64,000 bases of DNA from DATARH01 sp963712835 (GTDB taxonomy: Bacteria; Pseudomonadota; Alphaproteobacteria; ATCC43930; CGMCC-115725): the NCBI GenBank assembly GCA_963712835.1, contig CAVQJJ010000011.1, positions 372,001 through 436,000 on the forward strand, read 5' to 3'. Position 1 is the first letter of the stretch; each line of letters starts with the position of its first letter. A program made the position numbers and the translations under genes. The notes below the pieces were generated by a model that worked only from the letters and a program-made list of their open reading frames with translations, was not told where the DNA came from and ran no database searches. Below, piece by piece: positions 25,720-33,780 of the stretch.

Positions 25720-26604
25720 ATGCACCAGCGCATTCGCAAGGCGGTCTTTCCCGTCGCCGGGCTTGGCACCCGCATCCTGCCGGCCACCAAGGCCATGCCG
25801 AAGGAAATGCTGGCCGTCGTCGATCGGCCGCTGATCCAATACGCGGTCGAGGAGGCCAAGGCCGCCGGCATCGAGGAATTTTATTTCGTCACCGGCCGCG
25901 GCAAGGGCGCCCTCGAAGACCATTTCGACGTCGCCTACGAGATGGAGGCGACCCTCAAGGAACGCGGCAAGGACCAGGTGCTGGCCGAACTGCAATCCTG
26001 GTTGCCGGAAGCGGGGCAGATCGCCTACACCCGCCAGCAGCGCCCGCTGGGCCTCGGTCACGCGGTGTGGTGCGCCCGCCATCTCGTCGGCGACGAGCCG
26101 TTCGCGGTGCTGCTGGTCGACGATCTGATGGTCTGCGACCCGCCCTGCCTCAAGCAAATGGTCGACGCATACGAGGAGACCGGCGGCAACCTCGTCGCGG
26201 TCATCGAGGTGCCGCGCGAGCAGACGAACCGCTACGGCGTGCTCGACATCGTCGAGGAGAAGGGCCAGCTGGTGCGCGCCAAGGGCGTGGTCGAGAAGCC
26301 GAACCCGGCCGAGGCGCCCTCGAACCTGACGATCATCGGGCGCTACATCATCCAGCCCGAGGTGTTCGGCCATCTCGAAAATATGACGCCGGGCAGCGGC
26401 AACGAGATCCAGCTGACCGATGAACTCGCCGCGCTGATCGCCGAGGGCCAGGATTTTCACGGCTTCCGCGCCGCCGGGCGGCGCTTCGATTGCGGCGACA
26501 AGCTCGGCTACCTGGAAGCCAATATCGTATTGGGGCTCGAGCATCCCGAGCTCGGCGACGGCGTGCGCCGTATCCTGCAGAAGTACCGGGCCAACCATCG
26601 CTGA
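25720..26604 (+). CDS. galU: UTP-glucose-1-phosphate uridylyltransferase
   Basis: Makes UDP-glucose from UTP and glucose-1-phosphate for cell-surface glycans; 294 residues, cytoplasmic. The nucleotide-binding signature VFPVAGLGTRILPATKAMPK and KEMLAVVDRPLIQYAVEEA are clear, with FAVLLVDDLMV (metal Asp), GVVEKPNPAEAPSNL and FDCGDKLGYLEAN downstream. The ATG is preceded by AAGGGGA. The following phosphomannomutase gene begins 16 bases later, giving a nucleotide-sugar supply operon that fits with the export and glycosyltransferase genes near 46-49 kb. Confidence 0.96.
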   Translation: MHQRIRKAVFPVAGLGTRILPATKAMPKEMLAVVDRPLIQYAVEEAKAAGIEEFYFVTGRGKGALEDHFDVAYEMEATLKERGKDQVLAELQSWLPEAGQIAYTRQQRPLGLGHAVWCARHLVGDEPFAVLLVDDLMVCDPPCLKQMVDAYEETGGNLVAVIEVPREQTNRYGVLDIVEEKGQLVRAKGVVEKPNPAEAPSNLTIIGRYIIQPEVFGHLENMTPGSGNEIQLTDELAALIAEGQDFHGFRAAGRRFDCGDKLGYLEANIVLGLEHPELGDGVRRILQKYRANHR

Positions 26605-26620
26605 CCCATTGGGGCTGATC

Positions 26621-28012
26621 ATGGGGCACCGTTTCAACCCGGCGATCCTGCGCGAATACGACATTCGCGGCATTGTCGGCACGACATTGTTCGCCGCCGA
26701 CGCCGAGGCGCTCGGTCGCGCTTTCGCCGCGACGCTGGCGCACGCCGGCGTCCCGGGAAGAAAACATCGCGTGGCTGTCGGCTATGACGGACGGCTGACC
26801 TCGCCCGAGCTCGAAGCCGCGCTGGTCGAGGGATTGACGGTCGGCGGCGTCGATGTCGTGCGCATCGGCCGCGGGCCGACGCCGATGCTCTATTTCGCCG
26901 CTGCGACGCTCGGCGTCGATGGCGGGCTGATGGTCACCGGCTCGCACAACCCGCCCGATCATAACGGCTTCAAGATGGTGCTCGGCGGCAAGCCCTTCTA
27001 TGCCGAGCAGATCCAGGAGCTCGGCCGCACCGCGGATGCGCTGGGCGCGCCGGCCGCGCCGCGAGGCCGGGTCGAGAACCATGCGATCGCCGATGACTAC
27101 CGCGCGCGGCTCGCGCGCGACTACGACGAGGGCCGGCCACTCACGGTCGCCTGGGATCCCGGCAACGGTGCGACGGGCGAAATCGTGTCGCGGCTGACCG
27201 AGCGCCTTCCCGGCACGCACCACCTTATCAACGCGGCGATCGACGGGCATTTCCCGGCGCATCACCCCGACCCCACCGTGCCGGCGAACCTTGTCCAGCT
27301 CCAGCAGGAAGTGGCCCGGCGCGGCTGCGATCTCGGCATCGCTTTCGACGGTGACGGCGACCGGATCGGCGTCGTCGACGCCAAGGGGCGCATTCTGTGG
27401 GGCGATCAATTGATGATCGTGCTGGCGCGCGATGTGCTGAAGCGCCATCCGGGGGCGTCGATCCTCGCCGATGTCAAGGCGAGCGATGTGCTGTTCGCTG
27501 AGATCGCCCACGCCGGCGGCAAGCCGGTGATGCTGCCGACCGGGCATTCGCCGATCAAGGCGAAGCTTGCCGAGCTCAGCGCGCCGCTTGCCGGCGAGAT
27601 GAGCGGCCACATCTTTTTCGGCGACCGCTGGTACGGGTTCGACGACGCGATCTACGTCGCGGTTCGCCTCCTCGGCATCTTAGGACGTAGCGACAAAAGC
27701 CTGGTCGAGATCGCCGATGCGCTGCCGGCGACATTCAACACGCCCGAACTGCGCCTCGATTGCGACGAAGCGCGCAAATTCGCGATCGTCGCCGAGGTTG
27801 CCGAGCGACTGCGCCGTCGCGGCGCGGAAGTTATCGACATCGATGGGGTAAGGGTCAAAAGCCCCGATGGCTGGTGGCTGGTCCGCGCCTCGAACACGCA
27901 GGCGGCCATCGTCGCGCGCGCCGAATCGGCGACCGAAGCGGGGCTTGCACGGCTGAAAAGCGAAATCGCCCGCGAGCTCGCCGATAGCGGGCTCGCGGTA
28001 ACGCTCGACTGA
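26621..28012 (+). CDS. Phosphomannomutase/phosphoglucomutase
   Basis: A 463-residue alpha-D-phosphohexomutase that interconverts hexose-6- and hexose-1-phosphates, supplying GalU or GDP-mannose pathways. Active-site phosphoserine loop TGSHNPPDHNGFK, metal-binding DGDGDRIGVV, sugar-binding GEMSGHIFFGDR, and phosphate-binding RASNTQAAIVARAES appear in the correct order. The N-terminal substrate arginine is in LREYDIRGIVG. Start set at ATG 26621; a TTG four codons earlier is also in frame. It is the second gene of the galU operon and converges with the carboxypeptidase gene 3 bases away. Confidence 0.95.
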   Translation: MGHRFNPAILREYDIRGIVGTTLFAADAEALGRAFAATLAHAGVPGRKHRVAVGYDGRLTSPELEAALVEGLTVGGVDVVRIGRGPTPMLYFAAATLGVDGGLMVTGSHNPPDHNGFKMVLGGKPFYAEQIQELGRTADALGAPAAPRGRVENHAIADDYRARLARDYDEGRPLTVAWDPGNGATGEIVSRLTERLPGTHHLINAAIDGHFPAHHPDPTVPANLVQLQQEVARRGCDLGIAFDGDGDRIGVVDAKGRILWGDQLMIVLARDVLKRHPGASILADVKASDVLFAEIAHAGGKPVMLPTGHSPIKAKLAELSAPLAGEMSGHIFFGDRWYGFDDAIYVAVRLLGILGRSDKSLVEIADALPATFNTPELRLDCDEARKFAIVAEVAERLRRRGAEVIDIDGVRVKSPDGWWLVRASNTQAAIVARAESATEAGLARLKSEIARELADSGLAVTLD

Positions 28013-28015
28013 AAG

Positions 28016-29536
28016 CTAGCGGCTGGCGACCTTGACCGACGCCGGCGTCACCGAGCAGGCAAGATGTTGGCGGCGTAGCTCGCCGCAGGCGGTCCGCGCC
28101 GCCGGTTCGGTAAAATAGACCAGCCGCGCGCGGTACAGCCGCTCACGACCTGCGGGCGCCAGGACTTGCGACTGTTTGCCCTTGGCTAAAGCGAGGTCGG
28201 CGACCTCGTGTTCGACCCGCTCGGCCGCGGCTTCGGCACGGTAGGCACCGAGCTGGATGGCCCAGGCTTCGTGCGGCTCCGGTGCCACCGGGGCGGCCTC
28301 TGCCTTGCCAACCGGCACGAGGTGATTGAGCGCGGCGCTGGCGACGGCGGCAACGGTCGATGGCGCCGCATGCGCAGGCCGCTCGTCGGAAACCGGCTGG
28401 CCCCCATTGGTCCCTGATGCGGCAGGCGCCATCGAGGTGGTGGCGACAGCGGCGAACGACGGCTGCACTTGCGGGGCCGGCTGGGTCGCGACCGCAGGGG
28501 TTGCCGTGGCGACCGCCGTCGTCGGCGCAACTTGTTGCCGCTGCGCGACCAGCACCGGCTGCTGGCGGGAAAGGTCGCCAAAGCCGAGATCGAGCATCTG
28601 CGCCATCGATTCGTCCCGGCTATGCACCGTGCGGCCGCCTAGGATCACGCCGATCAGGCGGTGTCCGTTCTGCACCGCGGATGTCGCCAGGTTGAAGCCG
28701 GAAGCTTCGGTATAGCCGGTCTTGATGCCGTCGGCGCCGGGGTACCAGCCGAGCATGTGGTCGTGGCCGTTGACGATCGCGCCGTTGAAATCGAACTTGG
28801 TGACCGAGAAATAGCCGTATTCGCGCGGAAAATCGCGGTAGAGCGCCAAGGCGAGCCGTGCCATGTCGCGAGCCGTCGTCAGCTGCTCGGGGTCGGGCAG
28901 GCCCGATGCGTTGGCGTAGTGCGTGCGGGTCATGCCGAGCTGCGCCGCTTTCTGGTTCATCATCTGGGCGAACGCCGCTTCGCTGCCGCCGCCGAGCCCC
29001 TCGGCGAGCACCGCCGCGGCATCGTTCGCCGACTTGGTAACGATCGCAAGGATGAGGTCGCGCACGGTAACCGATTCGCCGGGTTGCAGGCCAAGCCGTG
29101 ACGGCGCATGCGTCGCGGCCGCCATCGAAACCGGCAGGTATTGGTTGAGCTGCAGCCGGCCTTGATTGAGCGCCTCGAAGGTCAGGTACAGCGTCATCAT
29201 CTTGGTGAGCGACGCTGGATAGGTGACCGCATCCGGGTTCAGCTCGCGCAACACCTGCCCGGTATCGGCGTCGAGCACGATCGCCTCGTAGATCGGGCCC
29301 CCCGGACCAGCGACCACCCGCGCCGCGCTGGCCGGTAGCGGCAAGGCGGCGATGGCAAGCAGCAAAACAGCGACTGAAACACCCAACCGCCTCGTATAGC
29401 GGCCGTGACCATGCAGCAGCAACGACTGAGCCCGCACGTTAACCCCCGCCCCCTGAGCGAACGCCACACACTCCCCTGCCTTCATCAGGCGGCGCGAAGG
29501 GTAAAAAAAAGATGAAACTCTGTCAAAGCCAGTCAT
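28016..29536 (-). CDS. D-alanyl-D-alanine carboxypeptidase with SPOR domain
   Basis: A 506-residue low-molecular-weight penicillin-binding protein (peptidase S11) that trims peptidoglycan pentapeptides. Export signal around residues 48-72 (RRLGVSVAVLLLAIAALPLP...). Catalytic motifs: S-x-x-K in YPASLTKMM, S-x-N in VTKSANDAAA, and K-T-G in DGIKTGYTEAS. An Ala/Pro/Thr-rich linker (about 335-425) leads to a C-terminal SPOR domain (about 427-505, WAIQLGAYRAEAAAERVEHE), which would target it to denuded glycan at the septum. The start is uncertain: a ~47-residue extension before the signal is unusual, and ATG 29485 or a later GTG may be real. Confidence 0.92.
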   Translation of the reverse strand: MTGFDRVSSFFYPSRRLMKAGECVAFAQGAGVNVRAQSLLLHGHGRYTRRLGVSVAVLLLAIAALPLPASAARVVAGPGGPIYEAIVLDADTGQVLRELNPDAVTYPASLTKMMTLYLTFEALNQGRLQLNQYLPVSMAAATHAPSRLGLQPGESVTVRDLILAIVTKSANDAAAVLAEGLGGGSEAAFAQMMNQKAAQLGMTRTHYANASGLPDPEQLTTARDMARLALALYRDFPREYGYFSVTKFDFNGAIVNGHDHMLGWYPGADGIKTGYTEASGFNLATSAVQNGHRLIGVILGGRTVHSRDESMAQMLDLGFGDLSRQQPVLVAQRQQVAPTTAVATATPAVATQPAPQVQPSFAAVATTSMAPAASGTNGGQPVSDERPAHAAPSTVAAVASAALNHLVPVGKAEAAPVAPEPHEAWAIQLGAYRAEAAAERVEHEVADLALAKGKQSQVLAPAGRERLYRARLVYFTEPAARTACGELRRQHLACSVTPASVKVASR

Positions 29537-29675
29537 CGCATGGGTGAACTCGCGTTGCCGACAGTGAAAACGCGCAACACGCGAGTTAATTCAATGTGAT
29601 ATCACCAAAGCGGCTCGGCTCGGCTTTGCCAACGACTTGCTGATCGCCAGCGCCCTTGCCGCGTTGCGCCCACCG

Positions 29676-29690
29676 TTGTGCGCCGCACAA
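29676..29690. promoter_or_regulatory. Phasin operator 1 (TTGTGC-N3-GCACAA)
   Basis: A perfect inverted repeat TTGTGC-GCC-GCACAA ending 6 bases before the -35 hexamer. An identical-arm copy lies 54 bases downstream. A repressor of the PhaR type, which commonly controls phasin genes, is the natural candidate. Confidence 0.65.
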
Positions 29691-29696
29691 ATACGG

Positions 29697-29724
29697 TTGA
29701 CAGCGTCATCGTGCAGTCTATCTA
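29697..29724 (+). promoter_or_regulatory. Phasin sigma-70-type promoter
   Basis: Consensus -35 TTGACA at 29697-29702 and -10-like TATCTA at 29719-29724, spacing 16. It is sandwiched between the two TTGTGC-N3-GCACAA operators, and operator 2 would cover the transcription start near 29731. Confidence 0.5.
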
Positions 29725-29729
29725 CGACC

Positions 29730-29744
29730 TTGTGCATCGCACAA
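29730..29744. promoter_or_regulatory. Phasin operator 2 (TTGTGC-N3-GCACAA)
   Basis: Perfect inverted repeat TTGTGC-ATC-GCACAA with the same arms as operator 1, located just after the -10 element and 24 bases before the phasin ATG. Binding here should block transcription initiation directly. Confidence 0.65.
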
Positions 29745-29767
29745 TACTGGCATCAAGCGAGGTCGAT

Positions 29768-30256
29768 ATGAGCGACGAGAAGCAGCCTCAGGCGAGACGC
29801 GCCACACCCGCGCCACAGATCGCCGCTGAACCCGCCGGATCAGTGCCCGAGGCGGCACCGGCCGCGATGGCTCTGCCCGAACCGGAGGTAAAACCCGCCC
29901 TCCCGGCACCGATTCCGCAGTCGCCGCGCGCCGCGGATCGGTATATTGCCGCCTACCGGGCGACGCTGGCTTCGATCGGCGAATTGCAGGTGGCCGCGGC
30001 GTCCGACATGACAGCGATGGCGATCGAGATGAGCGCGCTTGCGCGTTCAAGCCTAACCGTCGCGGGCGATAGTGTTTCGGCTCTGCTGACCGCGCGCAGC
30101 CTGGTCGATGTCGTCGAGGCGCAACTTGGCTTCGCGCGCCGCAGCATTGACGCGGTGGCGGGAGGATCGACGCGGCTTGGCGAGATCGGTCTGCGTTTGG
30201 CGAATGACGCTGCGAAGCGGTTTTGCGGCCCGTCGTCATCGCCTAGCGAGCGCTAA
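29768..30256 (+). CDS. Phasin family protein
   Basis: A 162-residue phasin (Phasin_2 type) that coats polyhydroxyalkanoate granules. A Pro/Ala-rich disordered N-terminus (about 1-55) precedes an amphipathic helical region with ADRYIAAYRATLASIGELQV, then LTARSLVDVVEAQLGFARRS and GEIGLRLANDAAKRF, the usual phasin helix pattern. The ATG 29768 (MSDEKQPQ...) is chosen because the open frame before it crosses the promoter and operators. Two TTGTGC-N3-GCACAA palindromes bracket the promoter, so expression is probably repressed until granules form. Confidence 0.85.
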   Translation: MSDEKQPQARRATPAPQIAAEPAGSVPEAAPAAMALPEPEVKPALPAPIPQSPRAADRYIAAYRATLASIGELQVAAASDMTAMAIEMSALARSSLTVAGDSVSALLTARSLVDVVEAQLGFARRSIDAVAGGSTRLGEIGLRLANDAAKRFCGPSSSPSER

Positions 30257-30355
30257 ATCGCCGCTAAGCGATTCTCCGCGAGGCACGGCCCGGCGGGTTC
30301 TTGTCCCGCCGCGCCGATTGCGGGAAAGTCCGCCTGCTTTCGGGGGAAGACTGGC

Positions 30356-31648
30356 ATGCCGTTCGATCGTTCCCGTGTGTGGCCTCGACCGATCCTCGCG
30401 GCGCTGTTTTGCGGCGCCGTCGCGAGCGGCGCCGGTAGTGGCGCGGCTCGGGCGCAGATCGGCCCGGAATTGGTCGGGCTGATCGATCGGCTGTGCACGC
30501 AGACCCTACGCGTCAACGAGGAGGATCGCCTCTACGGCATGATCAGCCTCTCGGTGCGGGCGACGATCAGCTATCGCGGCGGCGAGTTCCAGCGCAACGT
30601 CATCGACGACGCCGTGCAAAACTCGCTCGACGCGCTGCTCGCCGCGTGCCCGAGGCTCACCGCCGCCGATGCGTCACAACGCGTCGACATGGCCATTGAT
30701 GTGATCAGCGACACCACGACCAAGGTGCTTGCAACGGGCCCGTCGACCCGCAAGAGCGGGGACAAGGAAACCGCGTCGCTGCGAAGGCCGGCCGCGAAGG
30801 TGACGGCCGCCGATCTTTCCGAGGAGCTGTCGTCGCAAGAGATCGATCAATGGCTCGATTCGCTGTCGCCGCGCGAGCGCGCGCTGTCGCTGTTTCTCTA
30901 TGCGTCCAACGTGACCCCGAAGGAGATATCCGAAGCGGTCGGCGAAAGGCCGGACGCGATTGCCCGTCAGCTCAGCGCCAGCAAAGCCGATCTGCTGCAC
31001 ATCTTCGACGAGAACTGGGAAGAGCCGATCAACGATCCGAAAGCCGAGCCGGCGATCAAGTACACCGAGAGCGGCGAGGGGTTTCAGTCGCTGATGACCG
31101 CCACGGAGAAGCCGGCGCCAACTTCGCCCGCGGCAGCGCCGCCCGGCACCAATGCGATCGCCAGCGCAGACACCGCCACGCCGCCCGCGCCGCCGCTATC
31201 GGCAAAGGATCCGGCGGACAATAATGGCCTCGGCGCGCTCAAGGTCACCGGGATCAGCGACATGCTCTATTCCGGGTGGTCGCTGCTCGCCACCGCACGC
31301 GGTCTGCCGCGCGGCCAGCATATTGGAGTGACTCAGCCCTTCATGCTCGAACCCGATTCGCCTAGCATCAAGCGCATGGTGGTTACCGATATCGCGGAAA
31401 TCGGCAGCCCCGACGCCGAGACGCGCCGGTTTTTGCTGAAGGCCTACGCAATCGACGCCGACAAGGACGCCGCGAGCCTGCGCGACACCTTCCATGTCGG
31501 TGCGCCGCTCGACAACGCGGCGGCGAAACAGACGCTTGCCAATCCAAAGCTGACCTCGATCGAGGTAGCGCACTGCTTGTGGCACGATTTCGGCAATGCT
31601 CCCGACCCTGGTCTGTGTCGCCCGGATCAGGCCGCAGTCACTCCGTGA
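30356..31648 (+). CDS. Exported protein with sigma-70-like helix-turn-helix region
   Basis: A 430-residue protein of unrecognised family. The N-terminus looks like a cleavable signal peptide (RPILAALFCGAVASGAG..., predicted site after ARA at residue ~33). Residues about 164-216 closely resemble sigma-70 region 4: LDSLSPRERALSLFLYASNV, TPKEISEAVGERPDAIARQL, SASKADLL. Residues about 55-125 (RLYGMISLSVRA..., VIDDAVQNSLDALL) faintly recall ECF sigma region 2. A Pro/Ala-rich linker (about 240-285) leads to a C-terminal domain (about 290-415, PRGQHIGVTQPFMLEPDSPS and FHVGAPLDNAAAKQTL). The ribosome site GGGGGAAG supports the start. How a DNA-binding-like domain would work outside the cytoplasm is unclear. 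Confidence 0.6.
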   Translation: MPFDRSRVWPRPILAALFCGAVASGAGSGAARAQIGPELVGLIDRLCTQTLRVNEEDRLYGMISLSVRATISYRGGEFQRNVIDDAVQNSLDALLAACPRLTAADASQRVDMAIDVISDTTTKVLATGPSTRKSGDKETASLRRPAAKVTAADLSEELSSQEIDQWLDSLSPRERALSLFLYASNVTPKEISEAVGERPDAIARQLSASKADLLHIFDENWEEPINDPKAEPAIKYTESGEGFQSLMTATEKPAPTSPAAAPPGTNAIASADTATPPAPPLSAKDPADNNGLGALKVTGISDMLYSGWSLLATARGLPRGQHIGVTQPFMLEPDSPSIKRMVVTDIAEIGSPDAETRRFLLKAYAIDADKDAASLRDTFHVGAPLDNAAAKQTLANPKLTSIEVAHCLWHDFGNAPDPGLCRPDQAAVTP

Positions 31649-32501
31649 GATACCGAGCGAAAAATTCGGGCACGCGCTGAAAGGCGTCGGCGCGTGCAGC
31701 AGGATCGGTCGCGATGATGGGCACGACCCCGGCGCGCGTCACGTATTTCGGCAACTCGCGTTTGGCGACGTTGGGCGCGTCGAATGCGTGATAGGCGCCG
31801 GGATAGAGTTGCATCGATACCGTCGCCCCGCGCGCTGCCGCCGCGGCGATAAATTCCTCGCACCGCGGCGCCGGCGTCCACACATCCGCCTCGCCCTGCA
31901 GCACTAGAAGCGGGATGTTGGTGCTCCAATCGTCCGGTTCCAGGCGATTGCCGCAAGAGGCGGGGTAGAAGGCGACCGCGGCGCGGAAATCGCGCTCAGG
32001 CGGCAATCCCGGCGGCCGGCCGAGGCTGTGGTTGCCGATCGAGAGCAGCACGACCCCGCCGCCTTGCGACCAGCCGACAGCGGCAATACGGTCGGGCCGC
32101 ACGTAATCCTGCGCCTGCAGATAGGCGAGCGCGCCGTAGGCGTCCTTGGGTCGGTCGTAGTAGATGCTCAGGTTGAAGCCCGTGATCGAGCACATCTCGC
32201 CGTGCTGGCGCGGCCCGAAACTGTCGACCAGCAGCACCGCGTAGCCCTGCTGCTGGAAGAGATAGGCCCAGGCGAACTCGATGGGGAGTATCGTGCCGTT
32301 GGGCAGGAACATGCCGCTGCAGCCGTGCAGGCCGACGATCGCCGGGTGCGGACCTGGCGCCTCGGGGCGAAACAAGTAGCCTTCGAGCATCGTGCGCCCG
32401 GCGTCGAGTGACGGGAAATGTACGATTTCCTGCGCCGTGACCGGCCCGCCGGCAAGCGCAAAGGCCACGGCCATGAAAAGGCTAACCCAGCGGCATGCCA
32501 C
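31638..32501 (-). CDS. Exported dienelactone-hydrolase-like alpha/beta hydrolase
   Basis: A 287-residue exported alpha/beta hydrolase. The GTG at 32499-32501 is chosen because GGAGAG lies upstream and it begins a clean signal peptide (SLFMAVAFALAGG...TAQ). The nucleophile Ser is in AAVGWSQGGGVVLL; the catalytic Asp is probably in LQGEADVWTPAP and the His in YPGAYHAFDAP, the dienelactone-hydrolase order. GLHGCSGMFLPNG supplies the oxyanion hole. Paired cysteines suggest disulfides. It overlaps the convergent upstream neighbour by 11 bases. The substrate is unknown. Confidence 0.85.
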   Translation of the reverse strand: MACRWVSLFMAVAFALAGGPVTAQEIVHFPSLDAGRTMLEGYLFRPEAPGPHPAIVGLHGCSGMFLPNGTILPIEFAWAYLFQQQGYAVLLVDSFGPRQHGEMCSITGFNLSIYYDRPKDAYGALAYLQAQDYVRPDRIAAVGWSQGGGVVLLSIGNHSLGRPPGLPPERDFRAAVAFYPASCGNRLEPDDWSTNIPLLVLQGEADVWTPAPRCEEFIAAAAARGATVSMQLYPGAYHAFDAPNVAKRELPKYVTRAGVVPIIATDPAARADAFQRVPEFFARYLTE

Positions 32502-32849
32502 GGTTTTCTCTCCGTCCGAATTTCCGCCGCGGATTCGCCTTGACGATGACCCATCAAAGCCCCAGATGCAGATTGTCGTCAACGCGCCGGCCCAGGTCAT
32601 CGAGTAATCGGACCCTTGGGATATCGGCGCCGCGGCGGTCCGGAAACCCTGAGAGAGGAGGATGTTGACGAACATGACTCCGCCGGGCGCGCGTCAGTTG
32701 CCGACCCCTTGGCATCGGCAACAGAGCGCCAAGACCAAGATTTAGCCCGGCTCGAGGCCGGGCTGCGAATGACAGCTTCGCAAATGGGACCCCCGCGACG
32801 CTATGATGCGTGCGGGGGTCTTGTCATCTTTGGACTGGGGACGATCGCG
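32502..32849. other. Intergenic region with hairpins between divergent hydrolases
   Basis: 348 bases with no supported gene, although the plus-strand frame is open through it. It holds a small GCCCGGCTCGAGGCCGGGC palindrome (32745-32763) and a long hairpin with arms GACCCCCGC/GCGGGGGTC (32788-32820) enclosing an inner ACGC/GCGT stem. Only a weak T-run follows, so I do not call it a terminator. Confidence 0.5.
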
Positions 32850-33776
32850 ATGGCTTCGCCGAATTCCGGAACCGGGCCGGGCAGCAGCGAGGAGGATGGC
32901 TGCGGCCGAGGAACCTACGGGCCGACCTCGCGCATCTATTTTTCGCAACGGCTGCGGCTGCATTACGTCGATTGGGGCAACCCGGGCGCGCCGCCGCTGC
33001 TGCTGGTCCACGGCGGGCGCGACCATTGCCGCAACTGGGATTGGGTGGCGCAGTCGCTGCGGCACGACTGGCACATCTTCGCTCCCGATCTCCGGGGCCA
33101 CGGCGACAGCCAGTGGTCGCCCGACGGCAACTATTCGATGGCCGCCTACATCTACGACCTCGCCCAGCTGATCCATCAGCAGGAACTGGCGCCGGTCACC
33201 ATCGTCGCCCACTCGCTCGGCAGCATGATCACGCTGCGCTACACCGGCATCTATCCCGAGAAGGTCAGAAAGCTCGTCGCCATCGAGGGGCTCGGCGTGG
33301 CGCCGCGCTCAATGGTTGAACGCGCCAAGCAGCCGATCGCCGAACGCATGCGCCGGTGGATCGACGAGCAGCGCGCCCTGTCGGGCCGTCTGCCGCGCCG
33401 CTACGCCTCAATTGACGAGGCATTGAAACGAATGCAGGAGGCCAACCGTTTCCTATCGCCGGAACAGGCGCGTCATTTGACCCAGCACGGGGTCAACCAG
33501 AACGAGGATGGGACCTACAGTTGGAAATTCGACAATTACGTACGCGCCGACCGGCCGTACGGCCTGACCCAGGCGGAGACTGAGGATTTATGGTCGCGCA
33601 TCGCCTGTCCGACGCTGCTGGTCTACGGCAAGGAGAGTTGGGCCTCCAATCCGGAGAAAGACGGCCGCATCCGCCATTTCAAAAGCGCCAAGGTGGTGTC
33701 GTTCGAGGGCGCGGGCCATTGGGTGCACCACGACCGGCTCGATGGCTTTCTCGACCTGCTGGGCGATTTTTTGTGA
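32850..33776 (+). CDS. Alpha/beta-hydrolase
   Basis: A 308-residue cytoplasmic alpha/beta-fold hydrolase. The nucleophile is in TIVAHSLGSMITLRY (G/A-H-S-x-G), the oxyanion segment is LLVHGGRDHCRNWDWV, and DLRGHGDSQW follows as in lipase/esterase and haloalkane-dehalogenase-like relatives. The catalytic His is in EGAGHWVHHDRLDGF. A cap domain lies around residues 160-235. The ATG at 32850 starts the conserved part; the frame upstream runs through hairpin DNA. A NRAMP-like transporter follows four bases after the stop. The substrate is unknown. Confidence 0.88.
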   Translation: MASPNSGTGPGSSEEDGCGRGTYGPTSRIYFSQRLRLHYVDWGNPGAPPLLLVHGGRDHCRNWDWVAQSLRHDWHIFAPDLRGHGDSQWSPDGNYSMAAYIYDLAQLIHQQELAPVTIVAHSLGSMITLRYTGIYPEKVRKLVAIEGLGVAPRSMVERAKQPIAERMRRWIDEQRALSGRLPRRYASIDEALKRMQEANRFLSPEQARHLTQHGVNQNEDGTYSWKFDNYVRADRPYGLTQAETEDLWSRIACPTLLVYGKESWASNPEKDGRIRHFKSAKVVSFEGAGHWVHHDRLDGFLDLLGDFL

Positions 33777-33780
33777 TCTG

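Noticed and set aside
32788..32820. Long hairpin before the alpha/beta-hydrolase gene as a rho-independent terminator
   Set aside because: Only TTGTC follows on the plus strand, and neither orientation follows a gene end; kept only as part of the intergenic description.
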